From the NCBI GenBank assembly GCA_963817945.1, contig CAWFQH010000003.1, positions 62,001 to 126,000 of the forward strand: a stretch of 64,000 bases of DNA, read 5' to 3'. The translations under genes and the position numbers were made by a program. The first letter of the stretch is position 1, and the number at the start of each line of letters is the position of its first letter. The notes under the pieces were generated by a model. The model worked only from the letters and a program-made list of their open reading frames with translations. It did not search any database and was not told the origin of the DNA. Below are positions 25,657-33,993 of the stretch, piece by piece. The stretch comes from VRUE01 sp963817945. GTDB taxonomy: Bacteria > Actinomycetota > Thermoleophilia > Solirubrobacterales > 70-9.

Positions 25657-26583
25657 CTAGCCCGCCCGCTCCCCACTCTGCCGAGCCAGGAAGGCCGCCT
25701 CGGCTTCGATGCTCACGCCGTCGTAGAGGTCGAAGTGTCCGCAGGAGAAAGTCTCGAGCTGGCCGGCCGGGGCGCGCCGAGCCAGCTCGCCGGCTGGGCC
25801 GGGTGGGCAGAGGACGTCCTCCTCGCCGGCGACGACGAGGAGGGGCGCCGCGACGGTGGGGGCGAGGCGCAGGGGATGGGGCGTGCGCAGCCGCGGGCGG
25901 AGGACGACCCGGTTCTCCCAGAAGATGCCGCACGGCAGCTCGGCGCGCTGGCCCGAGGGCTCTACCCGGGCTTCGGGTGGCAGCATCGCCCGCTCCCGCG
26001 CGGCCGCGTCCTCGCGCACGAGGATCGCGGTCTCGCCCGGCTCGCCGCCGACGCGGACGCCGTGGGGATCGCGGCCGAGCGCGAGGCGCAGGCGGTCGGC
26101 GAAGGCGGCGGCGGCCAGCCGCGGCACGGGAGTGCGGGCCGAGCGCTGGGTCGCCCGTCCCGGCACGAACGGGGTCAGGCAGACGACGGCGCGGATATCC
26201 GGGTGGCGGCGCGCCGCGGCAAGTACCAAGGCGCAGCTCGCCGAGCCGCCCCAGAGGGCCAGGCGGGTGGCGTCGACCTGTGGATGCTTCCGCGCGCAGG
26301 CGATCCCCGCCTCCAGGTCCTCGGCCTGGCTGTGCACGTCGAACAGCTGCCGCGGCTCGCCTTCGCTGGCGCCGAAGCCACGGCAGTCGAACTGAAGCGC
26401 CGCGACACCTGCTGCAGCGAACGCTCTGCCCCGCTCGGCATAGCAGCGCAACTGACGAATGCCGGCGGTCGAGTGCAGGAGGACGACGCAGGGATGCGGG
26501 CCCTCCCCCTCCGGCAGGTACAGCCAGGCGGCGACCCGCTCGCCCCCCGAGTCGAAGGAGAGGTCGAGGACACGCTCACTCAT
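25657..26583 (-). CDS. Alpha/beta hydrolase (dienelactone hydrolase-like)
   Basis: 308 aa. The oxyanion region LLHSTAGIRQLR, nucleophile elbow LWGGSASCALVL (G-x-S-x-S instead of the usual G-x-S-x-G), and the acid/His region VVAGEEDVLCPPGP and FSCGHFDLYDG are visible. It resembles BAAT/DLH-type acyl hydrolases. The stretch between about residues 150 and 225 is long and Arg-rich. Its start overlaps the end of the TetR gene by 8 nt; the pair is presumably auto-regulated by that repressor and induced by a ligand related to the substrate. Confidence 0.82.
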   Translation of the reverse strand: MSERVLDLSFDSGGERVAAWLYLPEGEGPHPCVVLLHSTAGIRQLRCYAERGRAFAAAGVAALQFDCRGFGASEGEPRQLFDVHSQAEDLEAGIACARKHPQVDATRLALWGGSASCALVLAAARRHPDIRAVVCLTPFVPGRATQRSARTPVPRLAAAAFADRLRLALGRDPHGVRVGGEPGETAILVREDAAARERAMLPPEARVEPSGQRAELPCGIFWENRVVLRPRLRTPHPLRLAPTVAAPLLVVAGEEDVLCPPGPAGELARRAPAGQLETFSCGHFDLYDGVSIEAEAAFLARQSGERAG

Positions 26584-27178
26584 CGCGGTATAGCCCTTCC
26601 CGCAGCAGCGCCACGTTCGCCTCGACCCAGCGCTCCAGGTTCGAGTCCGCCAGGAGTGGGCCGCCGAGCACTTCCTCCAGCAGTGGCATGAAGCTGAGCG
26701 GGGCCCAGATCAGGAAGAAGTGCTGGAGGGTCGCCCAGAGCAGGTCAGTGTCGTCGCGCAGGGCGCCTTTTGCCGCCAGCCCCTCGGTCTCGCCTCGCCC
26801 CGCCTCGATCGTCAGCCGGAAGAGGCCGGCGCTGCCGGGCGTGCCCTCCACGAGGGCACGGCCCAAGTAGGCGCAGACGTCGGGGTGCTCCCGCATCACT
26901 CGCGCGGTCTGCTCGGCCCTCTGGCGCAGCAGCGCCGGCCCCTCAGCCGGCTCGTTCGCCTCGTAGGCGCTGCCGAACTCGCGCAGGGCGGCCTCGTCGA
27001 CGGCTCTCACCAGCCCCTCCTTGCCACCGAAGTGGTGGACGACGAGCGCTGGCGAGACCGCCGCCGCCTTGGCCACTTCGCGCAGCGAGGTGGCCTCAAG
27101 CCCCCGCTCGCCGAAGAGGCGCATAGCGGCCGCGAGGATCGAGTCGCTTCCCTTGACTGAACGCATGTTCAGCAGCAT
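26576..27178 (-). CDS. TetR-family repressor of the adjacent hydrolase
   Basis: 200 aa. HTH: SILAAAMRLFGERGLEATSLREVAKAAAVSPALVVHHFGGKEGLV, a complete TetR N-domain; the C-domain is helical for ligand binding. Two starts are possible, ATG at 27178 or 27166, neither with a strong ribosome binding site. Palindromes (27157-27195) overlap this region, consistent with autorepression. The downstream hydrolase overlaps it by 8 nt; ohr lies upstream on the same strand, separated by a bidirectional terminator-like hairpin. Confidence 0.88.
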   Translation of the reverse strand: MLLNMRSVKGSDSILAAAMRLFGERGLEATSLREVAKAAAVSPALVVHHFGGKEGLVRAVDEAALREFGSAYEANEPAEGPALLRQRAEQTARVMREHPDVCAYLGRALVEGTPGSAGLFRLTIEAGRGETEGLAAKGALRDDTDLLWATLQHFFLIWAPLSFMPLLEEVLGGPLLADSNLERWVEANVALLREGLYRDE

Positions 27179-27195
27179 ACTGTACAGGTGTTCAG
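27157..27195. promoter_or_regulatory. Operator cluster over TetR start
   Basis: CTGAAC-GCAT-GTTCAG (27157-27172) is a perfect 6-4-6 dyad; CTGTACAG (27180-27187) is a perfect 8-bp palindrome; a further GTTCAG half site lies at 27190-27195. They surround the TetR start codon, as expected for an autorepressor. Confidence 0.5.
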
Positions 27196-27210
27196 CGAAT
27201 CAGGGGTACT

Positions 27211-27235
27211 TTTTGGCCCCTATAGCGGGCCAAAA
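27211..27235. terminator. Bidirectional terminator-like hairpin
   Basis: TTTTGGCCC (27211-27219) and GGGCCAAAA (27227-27235), 9-bp perfect stem with loop CTATAGC, between ohr (ends 27262) and tetR (starts 27178), both minus. T and A runs at both ends allow termination either way. A related hairpin is at 44833-44882. Confidence 0.55.
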
Positions 27236-27261
27236 CCACCCGCGACCGGGATGAGGACTCC

Positions 27262-27696
27262 TTACTCGACGGGGGCCCCGTTGGCGCTGAGCGCGACGTC
27301 GATGTTGCCGCGGGTGGCGTTGGAGTAGGGGCAGACCTTGTGCGCGGCACGGACGAGGTCGACGGCGGCATCCTCCTCCAGCGATGGCAGCTTCACCGCG
27401 AGCTCGACGGCGATCGTGAAGGCGCGCTCCTCGGCGGTGACGAGCGACACTTTGGACTCGACCTCGACATCGTCGACCTCGAGCTTGCGGCGGCGTGCCA
27501 CGGCGGCGAGGGCATTCTCGAAGCACGACGCGTAGCCGACCGCGAAGAGTTGCTCGGGGTTGGTGCCATCCCCGTCTCCGCCCAGCTCGGGCGGAATCCG
27601 GATCTCGACCTCCAGCAGCCCATCGGAGGTGCGGCCATGGCCCGCCACTCTGCCGCCGCTGACCTTCGCCTCAGCCGTGTAGATGACCTTGCCCAC
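27262..27696 (-). CDS. ohr: Organic hydroperoxide reductase Ohr
   Basis: 144 aa OsmC/Ohr-family thiol peroxidase. Both redox cysteines are present: NPEQLFAVGYASCFENAL (peroxidatic) and AHKVCPYSNATRGNIDV (resolving), and the N-terminal strand VIYTAEAKVSGGRVAGHGRTSDG matches Ohr rather than OsmC. It detoxifies organic hydroperoxides using a lipoyl-protein or other dithiol. No MarR-type OhrR is adjacent; the TetR gene downstream is on the same strand but separated by a hairpin. Confidence 0.92.
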   Translation of the reverse strand: MGKVIYTAEAKVSGGRVAGHGRTSDGLLEVEIRIPPELGGDGDGTNPEQLFAVGYASCFENALAAVARRRKLEVDDVEVESKVSLVTAEERAFTIAVELAVKLPSLEEDAAVDLVRAAHKVCPYSNATRGNIDVALSANGAPVE

Positions 27697-27743
27697 GCCT
27701 CCAGCCTAGAGCCGCGGCGGGCCACCCGCGATCTCGGCCTCGC

Positions 27744-28922
27744 CTAGACGACCGTCAGCTGCAGGAGGGCGCCGATCGCACCGCAGGCGGCGACGACGTA
27801 GAGGACTGTCAGCTTCCCGTGCCAGCGGTTGAGCGCGAGAAAGGCACCGGCCGCGAGCAGGGCAGTGGGGACGTCGACGACGCTGGTTTCGACGATCGTC
27901 ACGGTGACGGCGGCGATCAGACCGATGACCGCGGCGGCGACACCGAGCAGGAAGGGCCGGATCCGGTCGTTTTCGGCGACGGCGACGAGAGTGCGATGGA
28001 AGAAGATCGGCAGCACGAAGGCGGGCAGGAAGATGCCCACGGTCATCGCCAGGCCTCCGGCGAGTCCGCCGGCCAGGTAGCCGACGAAGGTGGAGAAGAT
28101 GATCAGCGGCGCCGGCAGCACGCCGCCGATCGCCAGCCCATCGACGAACTGGCTGTCGGTCAGCCAGCCTTGGCCTTCGACCGCGCTCTCCTGCAGGAAA
28201 GGGATCACGGTGAAAGCACCGCCGAAGGTGAGCAATCCGGCCTTCAGTCCCTCGAAGAAGATTTCGCCGCTCAGCGACCCGGCCAGCGCGCCCAGCAACA
28301 GCGCCGCGGCGACGAGCTGCGGCAGCGCGAAGGAGGAGACCTGCCCCCGCCAGCGCCGGGCATTGCTCCAGAGCTCGTAGGCGAGGCCGCCGCCGAGCAG
28401 GACGAGGACGAAGCTCGCCGAGGCGAAGAGAGTGAGGGCGAAGGCCGCGACGGCGATCAGCGCCAGCGGGACGTCGGTGACGAAGGAGCCGCTGAGCCGC
28501 ACCAGCGCCCGCGCCACAATCGCTCCGACGGCGGCCGTGAGGCCGTAGAAGAGCTCATCCAGCTCGCCGGCGAGGTCGGCCTCGACGTAGAGCGCCGAGA
28601 GACCGAGCATCAGCAGGAAGCCCGGCAGCATGAAGCCGAGGCCGGCGAGCAAGCCGCCGAGCTTGCCGCCGCGGAGGCGGCCGAAGTAGACGCAGAGCTC
28701 GTGTGCCTCGGGACCCGGCAGCACCTGGTAGACGGCAAGCGTGCGCCGGAAGGCGTCCTCGGTTGCCCAGTCTTCCTCATCGACGCACTCGCGCTTGATC
28801 ATCGCGATCTGCGCCGCCGGCCCGCCCCAGGCGAGGCAGCCAAACTTGAGGAAGCGGAGGAAGATCGAGCCGGGGGAGTCGCTCGGCGCGGGGCGAAGGG
28901 TGGCGGCAGGGGTCTCGAGCAT
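27744..28922 (-). CDS. chrA: Chromate transporter ChrA family
   Basis: 392 aa long-chain (two-domain) CHR transporter with about ten to twelve helices. N-domain blocks FLKFGCLAWGGPAAQIAMI, YQVLPGPEAHELCVYFG; C-domain GLKAGLLTFGGAFTVIPFLQ and QFVDGLAIGGVLPAPLIIF are the paired family signatures. It exports chromate or a related anion. Start placed at ATG 28922. It is transcribed alone, divergent from the coiled-coil/holin operon at 29035. Confidence 0.92.
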   Translation of the reverse strand: MLETPAATLRPAPSDSPGSIFLRFLKFGCLAWGGPAAQIAMIKRECVDEEDWATEDAFRRTLAVYQVLPGPEAHELCVYFGRLRGGKLGGLLAGLGFMLPGFLLMLGLSALYVEADLAGELDELFYGLTAAVGAIVARALVRLSGSFVTDVPLALIAVAAFALTLFASASFVLVLLGGGLAYELWSNARRWRGQVSSFALPQLVAAALLLGALAGSLSGEIFFEGLKAGLLTFGGAFTVIPFLQESAVEGQGWLTDSQFVDGLAIGGVLPAPLIIFSTFVGYLAGGLAGGLAMTVGIFLPAFVLPIFFHRTLVAVAENDRIRPFLLGVAAAVIGLIAAVTVTIVETSVVDVPTALLAAGAFLALNRWHGKLTVLYVVAACGAIGALLQLTVV

Positions 28923-29034
28923 GGCGCGCCGGCATCCTCGCGAATCCGCTCCCCGCGGGCGTTTGCCCTCCCCTAGAACGGGCAATCAGGTGTACCGGGG
29001 AAAGCCGGGGAAACGAGACTCTGGAGGTTTGAAG

Positions 29035-29628
29035 ATGGCTGAATCAACCGGTCCGCCGGGTACGCAAGCGATCCCGCAACAGGACGAATCATCGGAAGCG
29101 AAAGACAAAGCGCAGGAGGTCGCCGGCCAGGCGCAGGAGAGGGCGCAAGCGGCGGCCAGTCAGGCGCAGGAGAAACTGCGCGAGCAGGTCGACCAGCGCT
29201 CCACCCGGGCAGGCGAGAAAGTCAACAGCACCGCGCAGGACCTGCGCAGCGTCAGCGAGGAGCTGCGCAACCAGGGCAAAGAGACGCCCGCGAAGCTGGC
29301 CGACCAGGGCGCCGAGCGGATCGAGCGGGTCGGCTCCTACCTGAGCGAGTCGGACTCCGACAAGCTGCTCTCGGACTTGGAGGACTTCGGCCGCCGCCAG
29401 CCACTTGCCGTTCTCGCGGGCGGATTGGCGATCGGCATGGTCGCCGCACGCTTCCTCAAGGCTTCCAGCGGCAATCGCTACCGCAGCCGCCTGCAGTCGG
29501 AAGCCCCGACGCGGGGGCAGAGGTACCAGCCGCCACCTGCGGTCCCCGAGATTCCGGCCGAGCCCGTCGCAACTCCGGCAGTGCCGCCGACGCAGGCGCC
29601 GGTCGGTGAGCCGGCGCTGGGCCGATGA
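29035..29628 (+). CDS. Coiled-coil stress-type membrane protein
   Basis: 197 aa. Residues 20-105 are an Ala/Gln/Glu/Lys-rich helix of LEA/apolipoprotein type (KAQEVAGQAQERAQAAA and similar repeats). One glycine-zipper membrane helix follows (PLAVLAGGLAIGMVAARFL) and a Pro-rich tail. GGAGG 7 nt before the ATG at 29035. First gene of a three-gene operon with 4-nt overlaps; such operons are typical for actinobacterial desiccation or envelope-stress responses, though no gene is characterised. Confidence 0.8.
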   Translation: MAESTGPPGTQAIPQQDESSEAKDKAQEVAGQAQERAQAAASQAQEKLREQVDQRSTRAGEKVNSTAQDLRSVSEELRNQGKETPAKLADQGAERIERVGSYLSESDSDKLLSDLEDFGRRQPLAVLAGGLAIGMVAARFLKASSGNRYRSRLQSEAPTRGQRYQPPPAVPEIPAEPVATPAVPPTQAPVGEPALGR

Positions 29629-30050
29629 GGGCCGTGAACGGCGGGGCCGGCGACCTGCGCGAGAACTCGACCGGAGAGCTGGTCCGCCAGCTCTCCGAGC
29701 AGAGCTCGCAGCTGATCCGCCAGGAGCTGGACCTCGCCAAAGCCGAGCTGACCGAGAAAGGCAAGCGGGCCGGGATCGGGGCGGGCATCCTCGCCGCGGC
29801 TGCGGTCGCCGGCATGTTCGCCCTGGGGGCGCTCACCGCCTGCCTCATCCTCCTGCTGGACGAGGGGATGAACGCATGGGTGGCGGCGCTAATCGTCACC
29901 GCGGTCTACGCGATCGCGGCGGCAATCCTCCTGCCGATGGGAAGGAACCGCCTGCAGGAGAGCATGCCGCCCGCTCCCGAGGAAACCGTCGAAAGCGTGA
30001 AGGAGGACGTGCAATGGGCCAAGAGCCAAGCCAGATCCGCGAGGAGATAG
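29625..30050 (+). CDS. Phage-holin-family/DUF1469 membrane protein
   Basis: 141 aa. N-terminal amphipathic helix (STGELVRQLSEQSSQLIRQELDLAKAEL), then a Gly-rich helix (AGIGAGILAAAAVAGMFALGALTACLILLL) and a second helix (WVAALIVTAVYAIAAAILL). This is the actinobacterial holin-III/YqjE-like (DUF1469) pattern, not evidence for a prophage. The ATG overlaps the previous stop and its 3' end overlaps the DUF3618 gene by 37 nt. Confidence 0.88.
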   Translation: MRAVNGGAGDLRENSTGELVRQLSEQSSQLIRQELDLAKAELTEKGKRAGIGAGILAAAAVAGMFALGALTACLILLLDEGMNAWVAALIVTAVYAIAAAILLPMGRNRLQESMPPAPEETVESVKEDVQWAKSQARSARR

Positions 30051-30565
30051 AGCAGACCAGAGGTGAAATGGGCGACACCGTCAACGCGCTGGCTCACAAG
30101 GCCGACGTCAAATCGCGCGTGAAGGAGTCCTTCACCGACAGGAAGGAGCGGTTACGGAGCCAGATGATGGGGACCAAGTCCCGCATCGGCGAAGCGACGC
30201 CCGAAAGCGAACAGATGAAGGAAGGGGCGCGCCAAGCGGTCGGCGTCGCCGAGGAAAACCCGATCGGGCTTGCCCTGGGCGGTGTCGCGGCCGGCTTCCT
30301 CGCCGGCATGCTCCTGCCCAGCACCCGGATGGAGGACGAGCGGGTCGGACCGCTTGCCGACCAGGTGAAGGAGAAGGCGATCGAGACCGGCCAGGAGGCG
30401 ATGGAGCGCGGCAAAGAGGTCGCGGGCCAGGTCGCCGAGCAGGCCACCGAGACCGCCAAAGAAGCGAGTCAGGAGCAGGCGCAGGCGCTGAAGTCGAGCG
30501 CCCAGGAGAGCGCCGACGAAGTGCGCGACGAGGCGCAGCAGCAGGCGCCGACCTCAAGGCCGTAG
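30014..30565 (+). CDS. DUF3618 family membrane protein
   Basis: 183 aa. The N-terminus SQIREEIEQTRGEMGDTVNALAHKADV is the DUF3618 signature; then a short glycine-rich membrane helix (IGLALGGVAAGFLAGML) and an Ala/Gln/Glu-rich coiled coil. AGGAGG (30001-30006) lies inside the preceding gene, 7 nt before the ATG. Usually encoded with the DUF1469 protein, as here. Function unknown; likely membrane-associated. The nei-like gene begins immediately after its stop. Confidence 0.9.
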   Translation: MGQEPSQIREEIEQTRGEMGDTVNALAHKADVKSRVKESFTDRKERLRSQMMGTKSRIGEATPESEQMKEGARQAVGVAEENPIGLALGGVAAGFLAGMLLPSTRMEDERVGPLADQVKEKAIETGQEAMERGKEVAGQVAEQATETAKEASQEQAQALKSSAQESADEVRDEAQQQAPTSRP

Positions 30566-31324
30566 TTGGCCGAGGGCGACACCGTCCTCCGCGCCGCCAG
30601 ACAGATCGAAGCGGTCCTCGGCGGTGCGGAGGTCGGCGCGGCCGCGCCGAACCCGCGCGGCCGCGTCGACGGCTTGGCGCGGGTCGACGGCAGGCGCCTG
30701 GATCGGGTCGACTCACACGGGAAGAACCTGCTTCTGCGTTTCGGCGACCTCATCCTTCACAGTCACCTCGGCATGAACGGCTCCTGGCGTGTGTACCGGC
30801 GGGGCGCCGCCTGGGGCAAGCCGGCCGCCGCCGCTTGGGCGGTCCTGCGCGGTGAGGAGTGGGAAGCGGTCCAGTTCGGCGGGCCGACGCTGCGGGTGCT
30901 GCCAGCCTCGGCGCTCCGGCTCGATCCGCAGCTAGCCAGCCTCGGCCCCGACATCCTCGCCGCCGACTTCGACCTCGACGAGGCGGTGCGGTCGCTTCGT
31001 GCGGCCGCTTACCTCAGCCTCGGCGAGACCCTCCTCGACCAGAGGCGGATCGCCGGCATCGGCAACATCTTCAAGAGCGAGGCCTGCTTCGCCGCCCGCC
31101 TCAGCCCCTGGCTGCGCCTCGCTGAGCTGGAGGACGAAGACCTGCAGCGGGTGCTGCTGGCGGCACGCGAGCAGATGCTGGCGGCGGCGGACGGCGGCCG
31201 CCAGCGCGGCGCGGTCTACCGCCGCCGGGGGCGCCCCTGTTCGGTCTGCGGCACGCCGATCGCCTCGCGCGGGCAGGGGGACGCCAACCGCACCACCTAC
31301 TGGTGCCCCCGCTGCCAGCGTTAG
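30566..31324 (+). CDS. Nei-family DNA glycosylase with N-terminal Ala instead of Pro
   Basis: 252 aa Fpg/Nei-type base-excision glycosylase/AP lyase. It has the second-shell Glu in AEGDTV, the catalytic Lys of SHGKNLLLRF, the LHSHLGMNGSWRVY block, GIGNIFKSEACF (helix-two-turn-helix) and a C-terminal zinc finger (CSVCGTPI...YWCPRC). The family nucleophile is Pro at position 2 (MPEGDT); here codon 2 is GCC, Ala. The TTG start directly follows a TAG, so no other start is possible. Vertebrate NEIL3 has Val there and is active, so the enzyme may still work with altered chemistry. Confidence 0.9.
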   Translation: MAEGDTVLRAARQIEAVLGGAEVGAAAPNPRGRVDGLARVDGRRLDRVDSHGKNLLLRFGDLILHSHLGMNGSWRVYRRGAAWGKPAAAAWAVLRGEEWEAVQFGGPTLRVLPASALRLDPQLASLGPDILAADFDLDEAVRSLRAAAYLSLGETLLDQRRIAGIGNIFKSEACFAARLSPWLRLAELEDEDLQRVLLAAREQMLAAADGGRQRGAVYRRRGRPCSVCGTPIASRGQGDANRTTYWCPRCQR

Positions 31325-31355
31325 GCGACCGCCGCCCTTTGGGTAGAGGAGCGCC

Positions 31356-31601
31356 ATGGCCCCGTGGATCGTGCGTCGCTTCACCCCCAAGCGCTGGCGG
31401 CGCGTGCCCTGGAGCATGGTCTGGGCCGCCGCCGTCTGGTTGGCCGAGCAGGGCCGGGAGCGAGTGGAGCGCAACCTCAGCCAGAAGGAGCGGCAGGAGC
31501 TGCTGCGGCTGGTGGGGAAGTCGAAGGGCCGGCCGGGCAACCTCTCGGGGCGAGAGCGCAGCCGCGTCAAGAACCTCGCCGGCAAGGCGATCCGTGGCTG
31601 A
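31356..31601 (+). CDS. Small basic protein
   Basis: 81 aa, strongly basic. N-terminal aromatic segment (PWSMVWAAAVWLAEQG) and a C-terminal half rich in Arg/Lys (SQKERQELLRLVGKSKGRPGNL). GGAG precedes the ATG. Family not identified; such proteins may bind nucleic acid. Its stop overlaps the GTG start of the CDGSH gene, so the pair is coupled, and it follows the nei-like gene by 31 nt. Confidence 0.65.
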   Translation: MAPWIVRRFTPKRWRRVPWSMVWAAAVWLAEQGRERVERNLSQKERQELLRLVGKSKGRPGNLSGRERSRVKNLAGKAIRG

Positions 31602-31872
31602 AGGCGAGCGGCACGACGGACGCCCGGACGGGGCCCCGACCAGAATCACCCCCTACCGCAACGGGCCTTACTTGGTGCGTGGTCCCTTCACGCTGGTCGA
31701 CCAGGACGGCAACGAGATCGAGGTCAAGCGCCGCGTCGTCGCCCTCTGCCGCTGCGGTCGCTCACAGACGCGGCCCTTCTGCGACGGGACTCACAAGACG
31801 ACTCGCTTCCGGGCCGAGAGCGGACTCTCGGTCCCGTTGCCCGAGGACCAGGTGCTTCCGGACTCGGCGTAG
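31594..31872 (+). CDS. CDGSH iron-sulfur domain protein
   Basis: 92 aa. The cluster motif CRCGRSQTRPFCDGTHK gives three Cys and one His ligands for a [2Fe-2S] centre. Preceded by GPYLVRGPFTLVDQDGNEIEV, the usual beta strands. Bacterial single-domain CDGSH proteins act in redox or Fe-S handling. GTG start overlaps the previous stop. The last ~80 nt overlap the end of the broken glycosyltransferase gene on the other strand. Confidence 0.92.
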   Translation: MAEGERHDGRPDGAPTRITPYRNGPYLVRGPFTLVDQDGNEIEVKRRVVALCRCGRSQTRPFCDGTHKTTRFRAESGLSVPLPEDQVLPDSA

Positions 31873-32856
31873 CGACGCTGAAGCTGCCGCATCGAGGTCG
31901 CGGCGTGCGGTAACCGGCCCTCGCCGTAGCGGACGCCGCCGCGCAGTCGCGCCCCCAGCGCCAGCCAAGAGCAGAGCGAGCGCTCGGCGATCCAGGCCGG
32001 CGCCAGCAGCGAGCCGCTCAACGGGAACCTTCTGCCGCCGCCGGCCCGCCGCCGGCCAGTCTCGGCAACCGCGACCGCCGCCAGCGCCGCCGCGCCCAGC
32101 CTGCGCCGCCGCCCGCGACGCAGCAGCACCGTCGCCAGCGGGCCACTGACGAGAAAGGCACAGAGCCGGGCCGGCATCGCGAGGTCGTCGTAGGCCTGGC
32201 GCACCCGCTGCGAGAGGAAGTGCGCGCGTGCTCGGCGGTCGCCGCGCGACGTAGAGGTCGAGCGGCGTCGCGACGCGTTCCGCCGGCCGCGCGCGATCGT
32301 CCGCATCAGCTCCAGGTTCTCGAAGAGGGCGTCGCCGTCGTAGGCGCCGCTCGCCAGAAACAGCTCGAGCGGCGGACCGCCAGGGTGCCCGGGAAGTCGC
32401 CGACGGGAAAGGCGGGATCGCCGGTGAATACGCGGTTGAGCAGGGACGCGCGCGGTGTCCCAGCGAGCGTGCCAGGGCAGCTCGTCGAAGTAATTCTGGG
32501 GACGGACCAGATCGGTCTCGCCGAGCAGAGCCAGCGCCCGCCGCAGCGAGACGGCGTCGTAGCGGACGTCGTCGTCGGCGAGGACGACACGCTCGTGGTG
32601 GCACTCGCGCACCCCGGTCACGACGCCGTTGACCTTGCCCATCGCAAAGGCGAGGTCGGCGTGGGGCGGCAGGTGGCGGACGGTCCGCTGCGAGCGCGGC
32701 GGCGTGCCGCTCGAACAGCGGTGCGGGCGAGCCGTCGACGACGAGGACCTCCTCGACCTCGCCGGCGAGCCAGCGCAGATAGGCGGCGAGCTCCTCGATC
32801 GGGCCGGGTTCCGCCCAACGCAGCGGCAGCACATAGGAAGCCGCGGCGCCGGTCAC
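31791..32856 (-). pseudogene. Family 2-like glycosyltransferase, about five frameshifts
   Basis: Starts at GTG 32856, overlapping the upstream stop. Pieces in three frames line up in order: ASYVLPLRWAEP...VLVVDGSPAPLF; HADLAFAMGKVNGVV and RVVLADDDVRYD (the nucleotide-sugar DDD-like motif); SLLNRVFTGDPAFPVGDFPGT; PLELFLASGAYDGDALFENLELMRT; TPLDLYVARRPP; FLSQRVRQAYDDLAMPARLCAFL. Frame changes fall near 32690, 32455, 32375, 32280 and 32235. The protein sequence is otherwise well kept, so this is either very recent decay or a poorly resolved stretch. Confidence 0.7.
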
Positions 32857-33930
32857 AGCGGTCGGCGCAGCGAGGTCTCGCCCGCCTCCCAGGAGGCGAT
32901 CAGGCGCCGTGCGAAGCGGTCCTCGAGCTCGAGCAGGGCACGGGCGCCGAAGAGGATGTCCCCGGCCAGCTCTGGCTCGGCTCGGGCGAGCCCGCCGGCG
33001 AGGTCGTAGGCGGCGATGTTCTCGTGGACGGCGTCGGCCTCGACGTGCTCGTCGTAGAAGTCGGTCGCCACGCGGTCGAAGCCGAGTCGCCGCAGGGCGT
33101 TGCCGTAGCGGCGGTTGGGCCGTGCCGAGGTCATCTCGAACATCGCCAGGTGGCCGACGATGGCGCCGCGCCGGCGTGCGGCGCAGGCCGAACGCCGACA
33201 TCAGATTGACCGTGGCCAAGGTCGTGCCTGGGATGCGGTCTAGGTAGGCGTTCTCGCGGTCACTCAGGCCGAGCGCATGCATCGTCGTCGCGAAGAGAGC
33301 CGAGTGCATGCGCTCGGGGCGGCCGTCGCCGTACTCGTCGCCCTGAACCTCCAGCAGCGCCGTCTTCGCCGGCCCCGCCAAGCGCGGGATCGCCCAGCTG
33401 TGCGGATCGGCCTCTTTCAACTGGTAGGGCGAGCGGTGGACGACGAACTCGCGGAACTGCTCGATCCCCGCTTCACGTTCCAGATGACGAGAGAGCGAGA
33501 CACCGTCGTCGCCTTCCTCCAACTCGAAGAGCAGTTGGCCGACTCGCTCGTGGTCCACGCCCTCGCCTGGGACCTCGTCCTCGAGGGCGCCGAAGAACGC
33601 TTTCTCGAGGACCGCACGGGCGGCCAGCAGGGTCGGGCTCCACTCCCAGTCCGGGTCGACGCCAGGGAAGGAGCGGTAGTGCAGCTCGTAGCAGAGGTAA
33701 AGCGCCAGCTGCATGTCGTCGTCGCCCAGCGGCTCGGCGACGTGGTCGACGAGTTGGGCGGCGGCCTCCTCGGCTTCGGGGGCGGAGAGGGGGACGGCGT
33801 GCGCGGGGTGGGCGAGGAGGCCGGCGACGAGTTCGCTCAGCGGCCCGGCGGTCGGCAGGCCGCCCAGCGAGGGGAGCGCGGCAGCGCGCGCCGAGCTCGC
33901 CTTCTCCTCGTCGACCCCGGTCGCGCTCAC
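32853..33930 (-). pseudogene. Iron-containing redox enzyme (haem-oxygenase-like), one frameshift
   Basis: GTG start at 33930. The first ~250 codons encode an all-helical haem-oxygenase-like diiron protein (LALYLCYELHYRSFPGV, RPERMHSALFATTMHALGL). Near 33175, after NLMSAFGLRR, the frame changes and continues GAIVGHLAMFEMTSARPNRRYGNALRRLGF and FYDEHVEADAVHENIAAYDLAG, with the expected Glu/His ligands, to a TGA at 32853. One single-base indel explains the break. It is translationally coupled to the glycosyltransferase, and the two genes often neighbour each other in actinobacteria. Confidence 0.75.
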
Positions 33931-33993
33931 GTCCTCCTGCTTCCCGCGCGCGCCGGGCCGGAAACGTGCGCCTCGCCTGGCGGGAGCTCCTGG

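Noticed and set aside
25389..26870. Forward open frame of nearly 500 codons across the hydrolase/TetR genes
   Set aside because: Arg/Pro/Ser-rich shadow with no family features; the minus-strand genes there are clear.
29625..30050. Prophage holin
   Set aside because: The DUF1469/holin-III family protein lies in a chromosomal DUF3618 operon with no phage genes around.
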